Assembly (NCBI GenBank): GCA_003167365.1 | Contig: PMTM01000021.1 | Span: 1-64,000 of the forward strand | DNA: 64,000 nt | Source of the DNA: Spartobacteria bacterium | GTDB taxonomy: Bacteria; Verrucomicrobiota; Verrucomicrobiia; Chthoniobacterales; UBA10450 | Direction of reading: 5' to 3' | In this document: positions 1-7,222 of the stretch, piece by piece | How the letters are laid out: each line of letters opens with the position of its first letter | How positions within the stretch are numbered: the stretch's first letter is position 1 | The notes under the pieces: generated by a model | The model's database searches: none | Seen by the model: only the letters and a program-made list of their open reading frames with translations | Told to the model about the DNA's origin: nothing | Translations under genes and position numbers: made by a program

Positions 1-80
1 CTGACTTCAGATGACATATACAAGAGTGCTTTAGACGGAACTGGAAATAGGCGGGCGCGCGGCCTGCTTCGAATACAATT

Positions 81-266
81 ATGCGTTCTCGCTTCGCGCT
101 AATCAGTTATTGGATTCTGTTTATCATTGCTCCGCTATGGCTATTTTTGCTGTGGCGCGGCTTGACTGCATCCGCAGGATTGATTTCTGTGCCGCTCTTC
201 TTAGTCCTCATGGCTATCGGAGAACGCGGGTTCCGAGTTTGGAAGCGGATTTGGAGAACTCAGTGA
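81..266 (+). CDS. Small two-helix membrane protein, unknown
   Basis: This is a 61-residue protein that I do not recognise. Two hydrophobic stretches (about residues 7-24 and 31-46) look like membrane helices, and the tail is basic (RVWKRIWRT), which suggests a cytoplasmic C-terminus. The ATG has no convincing Shine-Dalgarno sequence. The next gene on the same strand also encodes a membrane protein, and a 32-bp repeat lies between the two. The region is less GC-rich than the rest of the window, consistent with accessory DNA. It could be a chance hydrophobic ORF. Confidence 0.4.
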   Translation: MRSRFALISYWILFIIAPLWLFLLWRGLTASAGLISVPLFLVLMAIGERGFRVWKRIWRTQ

Positions 267-298
267 TTGCGCCGAATCAATCGCTGCACCAGTCGACT

Positions 299-330
299 GG
301 TGTTGCCTCCGATTGGGTATGGTTTTTAGA
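299..330. repeat. 32-bp inverted repeat, left copy
   Basis: This is an exact reverse complement of 4028-4059 (begins GGTGTTGCCTCC, ends GGTTTTTAGA). It lies in the gap between two small genes. The two copies enclose about 3.7 kb that includes a transposase remnant. Flanking bases differ between the copies, so the match is sharply bounded. A separate 10-bp direct repeat (ATGACATATA) occurs at 11-20 and 4072-4081. Confidence 0.85.
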
Positions 331-362
331 GGCTGGCTCGAATCAATTACGCTCGCTACCTT

Positions 363-938
363 GTGGCAATGTTTTGGCGCGCTCTGCGTATCATTGCCAT
401 CTGGATTGCGTTCATGAGCGGAACGCTCTCCATAGCCAAAGATTTCTATTTCGCTTATTTAGCGAGCGCGGATCGGCCAGTCCCTCCGCACAGCCTGCTA
501 GCCATCCTAGGTCATCTGTCACTTGCTGCTTTTGTTCTGTCCGGGCTAACAGCATGGATTTTGGAGAATCAACGGTTTCGAGATTGCCAAAAACAACGCA
601 CGAAAAAGCCGGTTTTTGTCGCCCGGCGCAAGATTCTCGAACTCGAAAAAAGGGGCAAAGCAATGAAAGCTAAGCTTGTGAAGAATAAATTGTTCATTCC
701 TTCAAGCCGCAAGATCGAGAGATTACGAGAAGAGTTTGAAGAGGCACTCGAAACCTACATGGGCCCGCATGAAAGAGCTGAACTCCTTAGCGCCGCTACA
801 ACTAGAATAGATGACACTGAAAGGTCTGGCCACATGCTCGATTTTACAGATAAGAAAATGGAGCTTTTCGACAAGCTTCACCCCTTAGTTCGCTTAATAA
901 ACATTGCCTCTCAAAGGATAGATAACTTAAGAGATTGA
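363..938 (+). CDS. Membrane-anchored coiled-coil protein, unknown
   Basis: This is a protein of about 190 residues with no family I recognise. Two hydrophobic segments (about residues 5-22 and 43-66) are followed by a long, highly charged helical region (about 75-191) rich in Lys, Glu and Arg, so the protein is probably held in the membrane with a cytoplasmic helical domain. Translation can start at GTG 363 or, two codons on, at ATG 369; the sequence does not decide. It ends two bases before the stop of the convergent transposase remnant. It sits in the A/T-richer accessory block. Confidence 0.5.
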   Translation: MAMFWRALRIIAIWIAFMSGTLSIAKDFYFAYLASADRPVPPHSLLAILGHLSLAAFVLSGLTAWILENQRFRDCQKQRTKKPVFVARRKILELEKRGKAMKAKLVKNKLFIPSSRKIERLREEFEEALETYMGPHERAELLSAATTRIDDTERSGHMLDFTDKKMELFDKLHPLVRLINIASQRIDNLRD

Positions 939-939
939 T

Positions 940-1843
940 TCATCCAAGTTTCGCAAAAGCATCTTCAAATTTAGCGTCCTCTTTCCGGCGCATGTAGTCC
1001 TCTGTGATTTCCACGACCCGTTCTAAATCCCATCGCTCCAATTCAACGCCTGCTGCGACCGCTGGCGTAGTTCCAAGGGTCTTGTGCATCCTTACGAAGT
1101 TATAAACGCCGAGCGTGACGGCTACGGCCAGCTTGTGAATCTCTAGGTCTTTGGAATATCCGAGGCCCTTACGCTGATAGCGTTTCAATTCTTGGCGCAC
1201 CGTTAGAAACGCGCGCTCGATGTGCGAAGTCGTGAGCCTGCCTAAGTCCGGCGAGCCTATCACTGCTTCACGTTTCGCTGTTTTCATTTTGCGTACACCC
1301 TCGTTTTTACCGAATTGTGCCAGCGTTCCGTCCAGCAGCCTTACGCTCGCCGAATATCTTTGTTTCCATTCCGTAAGAATATCCTTCATAGCCAAAGGCT
1401 CCCCGAATCATAGAAGGATATGCCGGGAAATTGTCAGTAGCGATTTGCACCGGCCCTTTTACACGCGACCGCACATCTTCAACGAACCAGCGGCCAGTCG
1501 TGTATTTGCGCGAACCGATCTTGTGCGAAAAGAGCAGCTTAGTGTCCGCGTCGATAGCGGCCCACAGCCAGAAGTCGCCCTTGCCCTGTTCTGGCTCAAT
1601 CATGCGGCCAGCGTGACAACCGACAAACTGCCATTGCTCATCCATCTCGATGCGCTGGCAAGGCAAGTCGCGGAAGTTCTTGTCCATGTAATCTAGGAAC
1701 GCTTCGCCGGTTTCACGGATTACGCGCGTGATCGTATTAGTTCCTGTCCGGAACATTCGGGCGACCGCCTCTATGGGCGCGCCTTCACACAACGCGGCTA
1801 GGACTAAAGCCTGTTTCTCCTTGGAAAGTCGTTTGTTCGCCAT
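940..1843 (-). pseudogene. IS1-family transposase, frameshifted
   Basis: Two overlapping frames together make one transposase of roughly 295 residues. The N-terminal part (1843 down to 1307) has a helix-turn-helix region, the DEQWQF motif around the first catalytic Asp, and TDNFPAY around the second. The C-terminal part (in the frame ending at 940) has TTSHIERAFLTVRQELKR, which carries the last catalytic acid and matches the IS1-type SYVERQN region. The frames meet in 1307-1395, where a +1 shift is needed near a run of five A on the coding strand. Natural IS1 elements use a -1 shift between two ORFs, so an indel is the simpler reading. I found no clear terminal inverted repeats. Confidence 0.75.
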
Positions 1844-1861
1844 AACTTCGGAATCTTGTGC

Positions 1862-1898
1862 TTGACAGTTCCGGAAGTCAATATTAATCTTTCCGGAA
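1862..1898 (+). promoter_or_regulatory. Promoter with paired TTCCGGAA boxes
   Basis: A perfect TTGACA -35 box (1862-1867) is followed after 17 bp by TAATCT (1885-1890), a weak -10 match. Two identical 8-bp palindromes, TTCCGGAA, lie at 1869-1876 (in the spacer) and 1891-1898 (just past the -10), 22 bp apart, or about two helical turns on one face. They could bind a repressor. The AlbA-type gene starts 13 bp further on, so autoregulation is a plausible inference. Confidence 0.55.
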
Positions 1899-1911
1899 AT
1901 AAGATAATTAT

Positions 1912-3330
1912 ATGTCCGAATATCTAGAGTTGTTTCCCGTTCCGGAGGTGGGAATCGCTATAAGCGAAGATCAGGCCGACCTGGTGACTCAAGTTGAGGA
2001 AGGGCAATTCTCCGAGGCCAAAGGCAGACACATCAGCCCATCGAAACTCAGTCGCACTGTCTCGGCTTTCGCGAACACAGATGGTGGCGATCTCTACATC
2101 GGGATTAGCGAGCAAATTCTTGGAGGGAACGTAAAGAAACGTCTTTGGGATGGATTTCCGGACGCGGAAGCGGCCAATGGACACCTGCAATGCTTCGAAA
2201 AGCATTTACCGCTTGGAAAAGATTTCCAGCACGAACTCTTCCGATGCCCTAATCACCACGGACTCGTTTTGCACGTTCAGGTCAGCCGGACTCAGAACAT
2301 TGTCAAAGCCTCTGACGGTATACCCTACATTCGTCGCAGCGCCCAAAATTTGCCGCAAACCACGCCGGATGAACTGAAGCGGTTAGAGTTTATTAAAGGC
2401 GTCAGCTCCTTCGAGGGCAATACGGTCAATGCACCAAAAGAACTCATTACCGAATCGGCCATTATTAATGATTTCCTTAAATATGTAGTCCCAAACGCAG
2501 AGGCGGAAATTTGGTTGAAGAAGCAGGCACTTATCTCCAACGAAATGCCGACAGTAGCGGGGCTTTTACTCTTCTCGGAAGAGCCCCAAGCGCAGATACC
2601 AAAACGATGCGGTATAAAGGTCTATCGCTACGAGACGCAGGAAGCGGAGGGCTTCCGCGATGTCCTAACTTTTATTCCAATCACTGTCGAGGGATGCCTC
2701 TATGAACAAATTAAGAAGGCCGTCCAAGTTACCATTGAAGAAACAGAAAAGATTCCGCACATGGGTCCTACCGGGCTGGAAAAGATTACTTATCCTCACG
2801 AGACGCTTCACGAAATCATCACAAACGCCGTTATCCATAGGGACTACAGCATAGCGGATGATGTCCACGTTAGGATTTTCGACAATCGCATCGAGATACA
2901 AAGCCCCGGACGATTGCCAGCGCACGTTACAATAAAAAATATTCGGAAGGAACGTTTCGCTAGAAACGGCGCTATCGTCAGACTTCTAAACAAGTTTCCA
3001 AATCCGCCAAACAGAGATGTCGGCGAAGGGCTAAATACCGCCTTTGAAAAGATGACCCAGCTCGGCCTTAAAGAACCCCAGATTGAAGAACTCGACAGCG
3101 ATTTGCTAGTGACCATTCGACATGAACCGCTGGCATCTCCGGAACAGACCATCAAGAACTACTTAGAGAATCATGACACGATCAAAAATAAAGTAGCTCG
3201 CGACATAACCCACATAAGGGATAGCGACAAAATGAAGAGAATTTTGAGCAAGATGGCAGACAGCGACGAAATTGAGGCAGTTCCCGGTGCGAAATTCGGC
3301 GGAATGAAGTACCGCAAAAAACAGAAATAA
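1912..3330 (+). CDS. AlbA_2 / HATPase_c_4 putative regulator
   Basis: This 472-residue protein has the layout of the Schlafen/AlbA_2 (formerly AAA_4) family often annotated as putative transcriptional regulator or RecG-like helicase. The N-terminal domain (about 30-160) contains EAKGRHISPSKLSRTVSAFA and NTDGGDLYIGI, the family's signature. A C-terminal GHKL-type ATPase region (about 300-400) has NAVIHRDY, where the Asn of the ATP-binding helix would lie, and the lid segment GEGLNTAFEKM. The last 80 residues may be a helical or winged-helix tail. Such genes are common in defence and mobile islands, which fits the neighbouring transposase remnant. It has its own promoter with two palindromic boxes. 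The function is not proven. Confidence 0.8.
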   Translation: MSEYLELFPVPEVGIAISEDQADLVTQVEEGQFSEAKGRHISPSKLSRTVSAFANTDGGDLYIGISEQILGGNVKKRLWDGFPDAEAANGHLQCFEKHLPLGKDFQHELFRCPNHHGLVLHVQVSRTQNIVKASDGIPYIRRSAQNLPQTTPDELKRLEFIKGVSSFEGNTVNAPKELITESAIINDFLKYVVPNAEAEIWLKKQALISNEMPTVAGLLLFSEEPQAQIPKRCGIKVYRYETQEAEGFRDVLTFIPITVEGCLYEQIKKAVQVTIEETEKIPHMGPTGLEKITYPHETLHEIITNAVIHRDYSIADDVHVRIFDNRIEIQSPGRLPAHVTIKNIRKERFARNGAIVRLLNKFPNPPNRDVGEGLNTAFEKMTQLGLKEPQIEELDSDLLVTIRHEPLASPEQTIKNYLENHDTIKNKVARDITHIRDSDKMKRILSKMADSDEIEAVPGAKFGGMKYRKKQK

Positions 3331-3331
3331 T

Positions 3332-3514
3332 TTAGCGCGGAGTGCTTTTTTCTTCTTTCGCTAGGCGTTCTTTAGCCTCGCGCAGCTTGCGCTTTAGATC
3401 TTCCGAACCGAGCAATTCTTCACCGTTCACCGGCTCGCTGTCGGTCAGCTTCTCAACATTCCTTACTGCTTCTTCGTTTTCGTCGCGCTCAGGCACGCAG
3501 TACGAAACAGCCAA
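3332..3514 (-). CDS. Possible small charged protein
   Basis: This would be a 60-residue protein very rich in Glu, Lys and Arg, with a predicted helical C-terminal half (LKRKLREAKERLAKEEK). It needs a TTG start, and the frame stays open upstream into the Pro/Thr-rich coding region of the next gene, so the start is undefined. It is convergent with the AlbA-type gene, whose stop lies just before it. It may be real and co-transcribed with the secreted-protein gene upstream, or simply an open frame. Confidence 0.25.
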   Translation of the reverse strand: MAVSYCVPERDENEEAVRNVEKLTDSEPVNGEELLGSEDLKRKLREAKERLAKEEKSTPR

Positions 3515-3539
3515 AGATGACGAATTGCAAATGCTGACC

Positions 3540-3974
3540 TCAACCTGAGTGATGACTGTGACTGTTACTCTTTGGGGTCGGGGTCGGAGTGGGCATTTTT
3601 TTGGCTGACTTATCCAGCAAAGTTTGCGAGGCCGTTGCGGAAGGAGTGGGACTGGAGCCCCCTAATTTGTGAGGCGGCCCTTTAATCGGATATCTTTGCG
3701 GCGTGGGAGAGGGCGTCGGATTACGATTGATTGACGTGGGAGCATCGCTCCCATTCTTCGACCAATATGCCGAGCAATTGTTGTAGCAAATGTTTCGACT
3801 TTTGTCCGTTTTGTTGTGGGCATCGCACCAATTATAACATTGTAGTTCGCCCTGCGACGTGGTGATCTTTTCTCTCGCCGTAGAGATAGGTAAAGTCCAA
3901 ATCGCGCACAGCACCCCAGCTGAAATAAACAAGGCTGCAAACCAAGGGCGAACGCTGCTTTTGAAAGTTTTCAT
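3540..3974 (-). CDS. Secreted Cys-containing, Pro/Thr-rich protein
   Basis: This 144-residue protein is of unknown family. Starting from the ATG at 3974 gives a basic N-terminus, a hydrophobic stretch (about residues 9-27) and an exported-looking signal sequence; a TTG five codons upstream is possible but less likely. The mature part has a short domain with four cysteines in two C-x3-C pairs (CYNWC and CYNNC), which could form disulfides, then a low-complexity tail of Pro, Thr and Ser repeats (PTPSPTP, PTPTPTP) ending in a His/Ser-rich tip. Such tails are typical of wall- or surface-exposed linkers. It lies in the accessory block. Confidence 0.55.
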   Translation of the reverse strand: MKTFKSSVRPWFAALFISAGVLCAIWTLPISTAREKITTSQGELQCYNWCDAHNKTDKSRNICYNNCSAYWSKNGSDAPTSINRNPTPSPTPQRYPIKGPPHKLGGSSPTPSATASQTLLDKSAKKMPTPTPTPKSNSHSHHSG

Positions 3975-4027
3975 GAGTCGGTCTAACAAGCCGGATGTTG
4001 GATGTCAATGATACTGGGGGCAGGGAG

Positions 4028-4059
4028 TCTAAAAACCATACCCAATCGGAGGCAACACC
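4028..4059. repeat. 32-bp inverted repeat, right copy
   Basis: Exact reverse complement of 299-330. It lies between the secreted-protein gene and the acetyltransferase gene. The short imperfect palindrome ATGACAT...ATGTCAT (4072-4095) follows immediately and overlaps possible starts of the next gene. This copy marks the point where the sequence returns to the GC-rich composition of the rest of the window. Confidence 0.85.
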
Positions 4060-4093
4060 GACCAGTTTTACATGACATATATTGTCTGATGTC

Positions 4094-4651
4094 ATGGAGT
4101 TAACACGGCCGGACACTCAGGCTGCGCGATTTGCGTTTCTCTCGCCTGCCGCGGTAGTTATCGCTGGAATGTCCCGGGATCAACGCAATGAGCTTTCGGC
4201 CAAGGAGCCGGCCACGGGCGTCGAATGGGATTCCTACTTCGATTTACGCTGGCGGATCCTGCGAAAACCCTGGAATCAGCCTCATGGCAGCGAGCGAGAT
4301 TCTCTCGAAGACAAGAGCTTCCACCTCATGATTCAAGCTGCCGCCGTCACCTTGGCCGTGGGTCGATTGCATCTGAATAGCCCGGAAGAGGCCCAGGTGC
4401 GCTATATGGCTGTCGATCCGGCGCATCAGGGGTCCGGACTGGGTAGAAAGATACTCCAAGCACTGGAAAACCGGGCTCGGTCTCAAGGAGTTAAGCGGAT
4501 TGTGCTTAACTCCCGGGCAAACGCGGTTGGGTTTTACGCTCGTCAGGGCTACGAAACCATCGGTCCGGGCGAAACTCTATTCGGCGAAATCCAACACACG
4601 AAGATGTGTAAGGATCCGACACCCCCTTCTGTCGACAAGAAATCTGGGTAA
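4094..4651 (+). CDS. GNAT-family N-acetyltransferase
   Basis: This protein of about 185 residues has the GNAT fold signature. VRYMAVDPAHQGSGLGRKIL (motif A, pyrophosphate-binding loop of acetyl-CoA) is followed by the C-terminal VLNSRANAVGFYARQGY motif. The segment SYFDLRWRILRKPWNQP is typical of the short GNAT proteins that begin near that point, so the natural start may lie further in than the ATG at 4094; TTG 4082 is another option. No Shine-Dalgarno sequence supports any of them. The substrate cannot be told from sequence. It sits just outside the 32-bp repeat that borders the accessory block, on the opposite strand to lysC. Confidence 0.8.
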   Translation: MELTRPDTQAARFAFLSPAAVVIAGMSRDQRNELSAKEPATGVEWDSYFDLRWRILRKPWNQPHGSERDSLEDKSFHLMIQAAAVTLAVGRLHLNSPEEAQVRYMAVDPAHQGSGLGRKILQALENRARSQGVKRIVLNSRANAVGFYARQGYETIGPGETLFGEIQHTKMCKDPTPPSVDKKSG

Positions 4652-4729
4652 ATCGCTTGTCTTCAATAGATGCGCGAGTTGTTACGCGATTAACGTTTCG
4701 GTATTTCTGGGCCGCGGAAGGGCGAAGAC

Positions 4730-5980
4730 TTACGCGAGCGGTCGGACAGAACTGACCATCGGCGCCAGGCTGGCCAAGCCAAACTCTTCGTGGATCAGCT
4801 GGGCAGCCCTTTCCACATCTGTTTCCTCGATCACGACAGCGATCTTGATTTCCGAGGTTGAGATTAAGTGGATATTAATCCCGGCCTTGCCCAGGCATTG
4901 GAACATGCGCGAGGCGACCCCGGAATGGGACCGCATGCCGATCCCGACGACGCTTAGCTTGGCCACGCCGCTCTTTGCGATCAATCCGGCTGCCTTAGTC
5001 TCTTTTACCACCGGGGCGAGTAACTCCTGGGCCGCAGCCAGGTCGTTTTCGTGAATCGTGAACGAAATGTCGGTCGTTCCGTGTTCGGAAACACTCTGCA
5101 CAATCATGTCGACAATGATGTTGCCGTCCGCGATCACGGAGAAAATCCGTCCGGCGATTCCCGGTTCGTCGCGCACGTCGTCAACGGTGAGCTTGGCCTG
5201 GTTGCGATCGACACTGATCCCGCGAATCACGACGTCCTCCATGCTCGCGGTTTCTTCCTTGGCAAGAGTGCCGGCGTTGAGGTTCAGGCTCGATCTGACC
5301 TCGAAGTCGACGCCGAACTTCTTGGCGAACTCGACCGCGCGCGATTGCATCACTTTCGAGCCGGCCCCAGCCATCTCGAGTAATTCGTCGTAGGAAACTT
5401 CGTCCAGTTTTTTCGCGTCGGAAACAATCCGCGGGTCGCAAGTGAACACGCCGTCGACATCGGTAAAAATCTGGCACGCGTCGGCGTTTAGCACGCCAGC
5501 GAGTGCGATGGCGCTCAAATCGGAGCCGCCGCGGCCGAGCGTTGTCGTTTCGCCTTCGGGCGTCTGCCCTTGAAATCCGGCGACGATGACAATGTAATCT
5601 TCGGCCAATAGCGCCTGGATCTGTTTCGCGCTGATGTTCGCAATCTTCGCCTTGGTGTGGACGCGGTCCGTCAAAATTCCTGCTTGCGCGCCGGTGACTG
5701 AAATCGCTTTCGCGCCGAGAGCATTCACCGCCATCGCCGTCAAAGCGCTGGCCGCGTTCTCGCCAGTGGCCAAGAGAATATCCAACTCGCGCTTGGTCGG
5801 ACTGGGCGAAACATCGTGCGCAAGTTTGATTAGTTGGTCGGTCTCGCCCGCCATCGCCGAAATCACCGCGACGACGCGACATCCTTCGCGTTGCGTTTCA
5901 ATCAGTCGCGCCGCGACGTTTCGGATGCGTTCGGGATTGCCCACCGAAGTTCCGCCGTATTTTTGGACGATCAGGCGCAT
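4730..5980 (-). CDS. lysC: Aspartate kinase
   Basis: Aspartokinase phosphorylates aspartate to open the pathway to lysine, threonine and methionine. The 416-residue protein starts with the family signature VQKYGGTSVG and continues with the kinase motifs ISAMAGETD, LLATGEN and TLGRGGSDLSAIALA. Two ACT domains fill the region after about residue 265 (VRDEPGIAGRIFSVIADGNI, then SGVASRMFQCLGKAGINI), so feedback inhibition by lysine and/or threonine is expected. The length is normal. It is 57 bp downstream of thrC on the same strand, likely one operon for the threonine branch. No homoserine dehydrogenase lies alongside. Confidence 0.95.
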   Translation of the reverse strand: MRLIVQKYGGTSVGNPERIRNVAARLIETQREGCRVVAVISAMAGETDQLIKLAHDVSPSPTKRELDILLATGENAASALTAMAVNALGAKAISVTGAQAGILTDRVHTKAKIANISAKQIQALLAEDYIVIVAGFQGQTPEGETTTLGRGGSDLSAIALAGVLNADACQIFTDVDGVFTCDPRIVSDAKKLDEVSYDELLEMAGAGSKVMQSRAVEFAKKFGVDFEVRSSLNLNAGTLAKEETASMEDVVIRGISVDRNQAKLTVDDVRDEPGIAGRIFSVIADGNIIVDMIVQSVSEHGTTDISFTIHENDLAAAQELLAPVVKETKAAGLIAKSGVAKLSVVGIGMRSHSGVASRMFQCLGKAGINIHLISTSEIKIAVVIEETDVERAAQLIHEEFGLASLAPMVSSVRPLA

Positions 5981-6037
5981 TTAGGCCGGGATGGTTTTCG
6001 TCTAAATATTGCCGCTGTCAATTGAGGGTCACGCAAC

Positions 6038-7138
6038 TCAGAGAGCGATTGCGCGTCGAACAGCTTCAGGATTCGCCGCCACCGGTGCAAGATCGACAAC
6101 ATCTTTTGCAACTGCATCGGGGTCTTTCAGTCCGTGTCCGGTCACAGTGCAGATGATGCGGCTGCCGGGCGGGATTTTCTCGAATGAATACGCGCCGTCC
6201 TTCGAATCGCAGCTCTTGAAAAATCCGGCGATGGAAGCGGCACTCGCCGGCTCAACAAAGATACCTTCGTTCCGGGCAAGCCAACGCTGTGCATCAAGAA
6301 TCTCCTCGTCGGTTACCACATCGACAGCGCCGTGTGATTCGTCGATCGCGGCGCGAGCTTGTTTCCAACTCGCTGGATTCCCGATGCGTATGGCCGAAGC
6401 GATTGTCTCCGGTTTCTCGACGACACGGTTGTGAAAGATGGGTGCCGCGCCGGCGGCTTGAAAACCAATCATCGCGGGCAGCTTTGTCGATCTTCTACTC
6501 CCGTGATATTCGCGATAGCCGGCCCAGTACGCAGTGAGATTTCCCGCGTTGCCCAGAGGCAATAGTTGCAGATCGGGCGCATCTCCCAAAAGATCGACAA
6601 TCTCGAATGCTGCTGTTTTTTGTCCGGCGATACGATCCGGATTGATTGAGTTCACAATCGCGAAGTCATTGTCTTCGCCAATCTCGCGCACAACGCGGAG
6701 CGCGTCGTCGAAGTTGCCATCAATCGCGACGATTTTTGCGCCGTAGGCAACTGCCTGCAGCAATTTGCCCCGCGCGATTTTTCCCGCGGGCAGAACGACC
6801 ACGCACGAAATTCCCGCGCGCGCAGCGTACGCCGCCGCGGAGGCGGATGTGTTTCCGGTCGATGCGCAAATCAACGCGCGCGTGTTGCGTTCGACCGCTT
6901 TTGAAACCGCGACCGTCATCCCGCGATCTTTGAACGAGCCGGTCGGGTTGACGCCTTCGTTTTTGATAAAAACTTCGCAGTCGCGTCCGACCTTTTTACT
7001 TAGGCGCGCGGAGGACAGAAGCGGCGTATTTCCCTCACCCAGCGAAATGATCGGCGTGCTTTCCGAGACCGGGAGAAAAGCACGATAGCGCGCGATTACT
7101 CCCCTGCTCTGCTCCAGATTTGGTTCGTTGATCGACAT
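6038..7138 (-). CDS. thrC: Threonine synthase
   Basis: This PLP-dependent enzyme turns O-phosphohomoserine into threonine. The 366-residue protein carries NPTGSFKDRGMTVAVSKA, where the Lys forms the Schiff base, followed by CASTGNTSASAAAYAARAGI. The phosphate-binding loop appears as PLGNAGNLTAYWAGYREY. This matches the shorter (ThrC type 2, fold type II) enzymes rather than the long E. coli form. The ATG at 7138 is clear. It is followed by lysC on the same strand and diverges from the dehydrogenase fusion gene across an 84-bp gap that must hold both promoters. Confidence 0.95.
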   Translation of the reverse strand: MSINEPNLEQSRGVIARYRAFLPVSESTPIISLGEGNTPLLSSARLSKKVGRDCEVFIKNEGVNPTGSFKDRGMTVAVSKAVERNTRALICASTGNTSASAAAYAARAGISCVVVLPAGKIARGKLLQAVAYGAKIVAIDGNFDDALRVVREIGEDNDFAIVNSINPDRIAGQKTAAFEIVDLLGDAPDLQLLPLGNAGNLTAYWAGYREYHGSRRSTKLPAMIGFQAAGAAPIFHNRVVEKPETIASAIRIGNPASWKQARAAIDESHGAVDVVTDEEILDAQRWLARNEGIFVEPASAASIAGFFKSCDSKDGAYSFEKIPPGSRIICTVTGHGLKDPDAVAKDVVDLAPVAANPEAVRRAIAL

Positions 7139-7222
7139 TTGGAAAGGCCTTGGCCAAGGGTGGCTGAATCTTTTTCCTTTAGCAACGCGCCGTCGCGGCT
7201 ATTCATACAAGGTCGACATCGT

